A DNA stretch of 13,757 nucleotides, taken from positions 1-13,757 of the forward strand of contig JAIRTY010000074.1 of the NCBI GenBank assembly GCA_031254715.1, in the 5' to 3' direction. Numbering within the stretch: position 1 is the stretch's first letter; every line of letters begins with the position of its first letter. The notes beneath the pieces are model-generated. The model ran no database searches. It was not told where the DNA came from and was given only the letters and a program-made list of their open reading frames with translations. Of the stretch, positions 13,155 to 13,757 are shown piece by piece. Made by a program: the position numbers and the translations under genes. The stretch comes from Nocardiopsaceae bacterium (GTDB lineage Bacteria; Actinomycetota; Actinomycetes; Streptosporangiales; Streptosporangiaceae).

Positions 13155-13757
13155 TCAGCCATCCGGGACCGGCACCCGGAGGCGGCGTGCCCACGTGGTG
13201 ATCTGCTGTTGCGTCTGCCGGGAGACCGGGAGCCGGGCCTGCTCGTCGATCTCGTCCGGCAGCGCGCGGCGCGATCCGGGAGCCCGTCCGCCCGCGGCGG
13301 CGACCCGGGCGGCCAGCAGATCGAGACGGTCCCTGGCGGCGGAGCCGCCGTCCACCCCGAGCCGGGACGGTGCCAGGGCTATCACCAGGTGCGCGATCTG
13401 CTGCGGGCGGGCCGCGTCGGACGCCGTCAGCATGTCAGCGACTTGGGTGCTCAGCACCGGGCCGACCAGCCCGCCGGTCAGCGCCTCGACCAGGAACGCG
13501 AGGGCGAAGCCCTTCGGCCCGCCGAGCGGGGCGAGCATGCCCTCGATGGCGGCCTGCGGGTCGGTGGTCGGCTCGCCGGAGGCCGTGACCGCCCACCCGG
13601 GCGGGATCGGCTCGCCGCGCTGTGCCAGCGCCGCAATCCGGCCCCGGGACACCGCGCTGGTCGCCAGGTCTACGATCGCCGGCCGCGGCCGGGACGGTAT
13701 GCCCGCCGCGACGGGGCTGGTGGAGACCACGGCGTGGCGGCCGCCCGGCGGCGGCAT
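13155..13757 (-). CDS. Ldh2/MDH2-family 2-hydroxyacid dehydrogenase, 5' part outside window
   Basis: NAD(P)-dependent oxidoreductase of the malate/L-lactate dehydrogenase family (AllD, YlbC, ComC relatives), which interconverts 2-hydroxy and 2-keto acids. Only the C-terminal 200 residues are inside, of roughly 330-350 expected. The family pattern is clear: PAIVDLATSAVSRGRI (26-41), GEPIPPGWAVTASGEPTTDP (48-67), AIEGMLAPLGGPKGFALAFLVEALTGGLVG (70-99). The ATG exactly at the window edge is an internal Met, since the family's catalytic N-terminal half is missing. It appears to open the catabolic cluster in this window. ComC-type members act on sulfolactate, others on malate, lactate, ureidoglycolate or diketogulonate, so the substrate is not decided. 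Confidence 0.85.
   Translation of the reverse strand: MPPPGGRHAVVSTSPVAAGIPSRPRPAIVDLATSAVSRGRIAALAQRGEPIPPGWAVTASGEPTTDPQAAIEGMLAPLGGPKGFALAFLVEALTGGLVGPVLSTQVADMLTASDAARPQQIAHLVIALAPSRLGVDGGSAARDRLDLLAARVAAAGGRAPGSRRALPDEIDEQARLPVSRQTQQQITTWARRLRVPVPDG

Noticed and set aside
13755..13757. ATG at the window edge as true start of the Ldh2-family gene
   Set aside because: The protein would lack the first half of the family fold; the codon only happens to lie at the boundary.

Overview
The window is very GC-rich with strongly GC-biased third codon positions, several GTG starts, purine-rich ribosome binding sites and actinobacterial-looking proteins (CUT1 sugar ABC transporter, Ldh2-family dehydrogenase). 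It most likely comes from a high-GC actinomycete. Genus cannot be read from the sequence. No tRNA, rRNA, transposase, phage gene or CRISPR array is visible. The whole window is one carbohydrate-utilisation locus.

Layout. On the plus strand: the 3' part of a D-galactonate dehydratase gene (dgoD, 1-1020), a hairpin, then a promoter plus a 13-bp palindromic operator leading into a secreted GH59 (galactocerebrosidase-family) beta-galactosidase with NEW3-like and discoidin/CBM32-like C-terminal domains (1262-4050). One missing base near 2521 breaks that gene into two frames. On the minus strand, convergent with it, is a complete sugar ABC importer in the order lipoprotein binding protein, two permeases, ATPase (8384 down to 4078). 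It has its own promoter and a near-copy of the same operator. Upstream on the same strand, separated by a strong hairpin and 16-bp tandem repeats, is a five-gene catabolic cluster: Ldh2-family 2-hydroxyacid dehydrogenase (partial at the window end), PfkB-family ketose kinase resembling YihV, class I aldolase resembling YihT, zinc-dependent alcohol dehydrogenase, and an L-fucose/L-arabinose-isomerase-family protein.

How the parts could work together. The exported GH59 enzyme would release galactose from beta-galactosides (possibly galactolipids). The ABC importer would bring in the released sugar or an oligosaccharide. DgoD belongs to the oxidative (De Ley-Doudoroff) galactose route. The minus-strand cluster has the logic isomerase -> ketose 1-kinase -> aldolase -> aldehyde/hydroxyacid dehydrogenases, the same logic as sulfoglycolysis (sulfo-EMP). 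Its kinase and aldolase look closer to the sulfoglycolytic YihV and YihT than to general sugar enzymes. However, the kinase lacks the residues I recall as binding the sulfonate in E. coli YihV. The real substrate is therefore open: a galactose/tagatose-type or 6-modified hexose is as possible as sulfoquinovose. This is the most interesting part of the window.

Regulation. The GAGGTC-T-GACCTC palindrome just downstream of the GH59 promoter and its one-mismatch copy just downstream of the importer promoter are of the GntR/FadR operator type. They suggest one repressor, encoded outside the window, controlling both transcripts.
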